Assembly (NCBI GenBank): GCA_033344915.1
Contig: JAWPML010000001.1
Coordinates: 2,910,369 to 2,974,368, forward strand
DNA: 64,000 nucleotides
Direction: 5' to 3'
DNA from: Acidimicrobiales bacterium
GTDB lineage: Bacteria; Actinomycetota; Acidimicrobiia; Acidimicrobiales; Aldehydirespiratoraceae
The stretch's first letter is position 1; every line of letters starts with the position of its first letter. The notes beneath the pieces were generated by a model that saw only the letters and a list, made by a program, of their open reading frames with translations, did not search any database and was not told the DNA's origin. Below, piece by piece: positions 63,568 to 64,000 of the stretch. The position numbers and the translations under genes were made by a program.

Positions 63568-64000
63568 TCAACGAAGGAACTCGGACAACTCCACGACGCG
63601 ACCTTCGTCGATCGAGCGGTGCGCCGCGGCGCCGATCGCGACGGAGAGCAGTCCGTCCTCGAGCGTGACCTCCGGATCCGTCCCCTCGAGGATCGCGTCA
63701 CGGAACCGGAGGTGCTCGAGGTACGACGAGCCGTCGTGGTGCCCCTCGTAGGCGACACGGTCGTCGTGCACCTCGTGGGTCTCGACGCTCCCCATCCAGT
63801 GCTCGCCCCGGCGACCGATGCGCACGAGCGGGTGGGGCACGTAGGTCTCCACCTTGCCCTTCTCACCGACGACGCTCAGCTGCTCCTGGTCGTGGGTCGC
63901 CTCGGCGAACATGCAGAGGTCGAGCATGCCCCGTCCCCCGTCGTCGAACTCCACGATCACGAAGGCGTTGTCGAGGATGTCGGGCACCTCGCCGTCGTAG
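63568..64000 (-). CDS. Gfo/Idh/MocA family oxidoreductase, C-terminal part (partial)
   Basis: The frame runs off the right edge. The visible 143 codons begin YDGEVPDILDNAFVIVEFDDG and include MLDLCMFAEATHDQEQLSVVGEKGKVE, which matches the substrate-binding C-terminal domain of NAD(P)-dependent sugar/inositol dehydrogenases. The Rossmann N-terminus lies outside the window. An internal GTG at 63987 is not taken as the start because the family pattern continues upstream. Confidence 0.85.
   Translation of the reverse strand, partial: YDGEVPDILDNAFVIVEFDDGGRGMLDLCMFAEATHDQEQLSVVGEKGKVETYVPHPLVRIGRRGEHWMGSVETHEVHDDRVAYEGHHDGSSYLEHLRFRDAILEGTDPEVTLEDGLLSVAIGAAAHRSIDEGRVVELSEFLR

Overview
This is a chromosomal window from a high-GC actinobacterium. 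Gene content points to the Acidimicrobiia (Ilumatobacter-like, an inference): many acyl-CoA synthetases and acyl-CoA dehydrogenases, two P450s, two phytanoyl-CoA dioxygenase-type proteins, several LLM (luciferase-like, often F420-dependent) oxidoreductases, ATGA/TGATG/GTGA stop-start overlaps, frequent GTG starts, and many first genes with a TANNNT box only 6-7 nt before the start codon, which suggests leaderless mRNAs. I see no rRNA, convincing tRNA, CRISPR array, integrase or intact transposon.

Layout. 1-9980: lipid/small-molecule catabolic genes (AMP-dependent ligases, amidohydrolase, SRPBCC protein, LLM enzyme with NAD(P)H oxidoreductase and class II aldolase, membrane protein, P450). 10027-29508: a large cyclic-amide catabolic island. 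Module A (11474-17546, +) encodes a beta-ureidopropionase-like amidase, class III aminotransferase, dihydropyrimidinase, CoA-acylating (methyl)malonate-semialdehyde dehydrogenase and an LLM enzyme, with a divergent MocR regulator. Module B (17554-25087, -) encodes a second aminotransferase, hydantoinase, LLM enzyme and amidase plus an NMT1/THI5-type ABC transporter. It is divergent from an IclR regulator that is followed by a third amidase. The transporter ATPase lies in a separate minus-strand operon at 26835-29508.

29576-45764: more catabolic genes (two zinc alcohol dehydrogenase-family enzymes, amidohydrolase, epimerase, P450, three CoA-ligase types, acyl-CoA dehydrogenases, PhyH, nitroreductase). 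45761-50976: VOC protein, PepSY-like protein with a histidine kinase/response regulator, and an ABC-2 exporter operon ending in a 34-residue membrane peptide. 51074-61328: SCP2-like/PhyH fusion, a divergent acyl-CoA dehydrogenase pair, a Cache-HAMP-PAS-GGDEF-EAL protein, enoyl-CoA hydratase, two DUF1059-type mini-proteins, a BTAD regulator and a CaiB-type CoA transferase. 61400-64000: an ECF sigma factor translationally coupled to a membrane protein with an extreme Asp/Ser tail, an unknown protein, and the C-terminus of a Gfo/Idh/MocA oxidoreductase.

How the island fits together: hydantoinase opens dihydrouracil/dihydrothymine-like rings, amidase removes the carbamoyl group, aminotransferase converts the beta-amino acid to a semialdehyde, and MmsA makes acetyl-CoA or propionyl-CoA. 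No canonical dihydropyrimidine dehydrogenase is visible, yet both hydantoinases are paired with an LLM enzyme. A possible F420-dependent first step is the most interesting hypothesis here.
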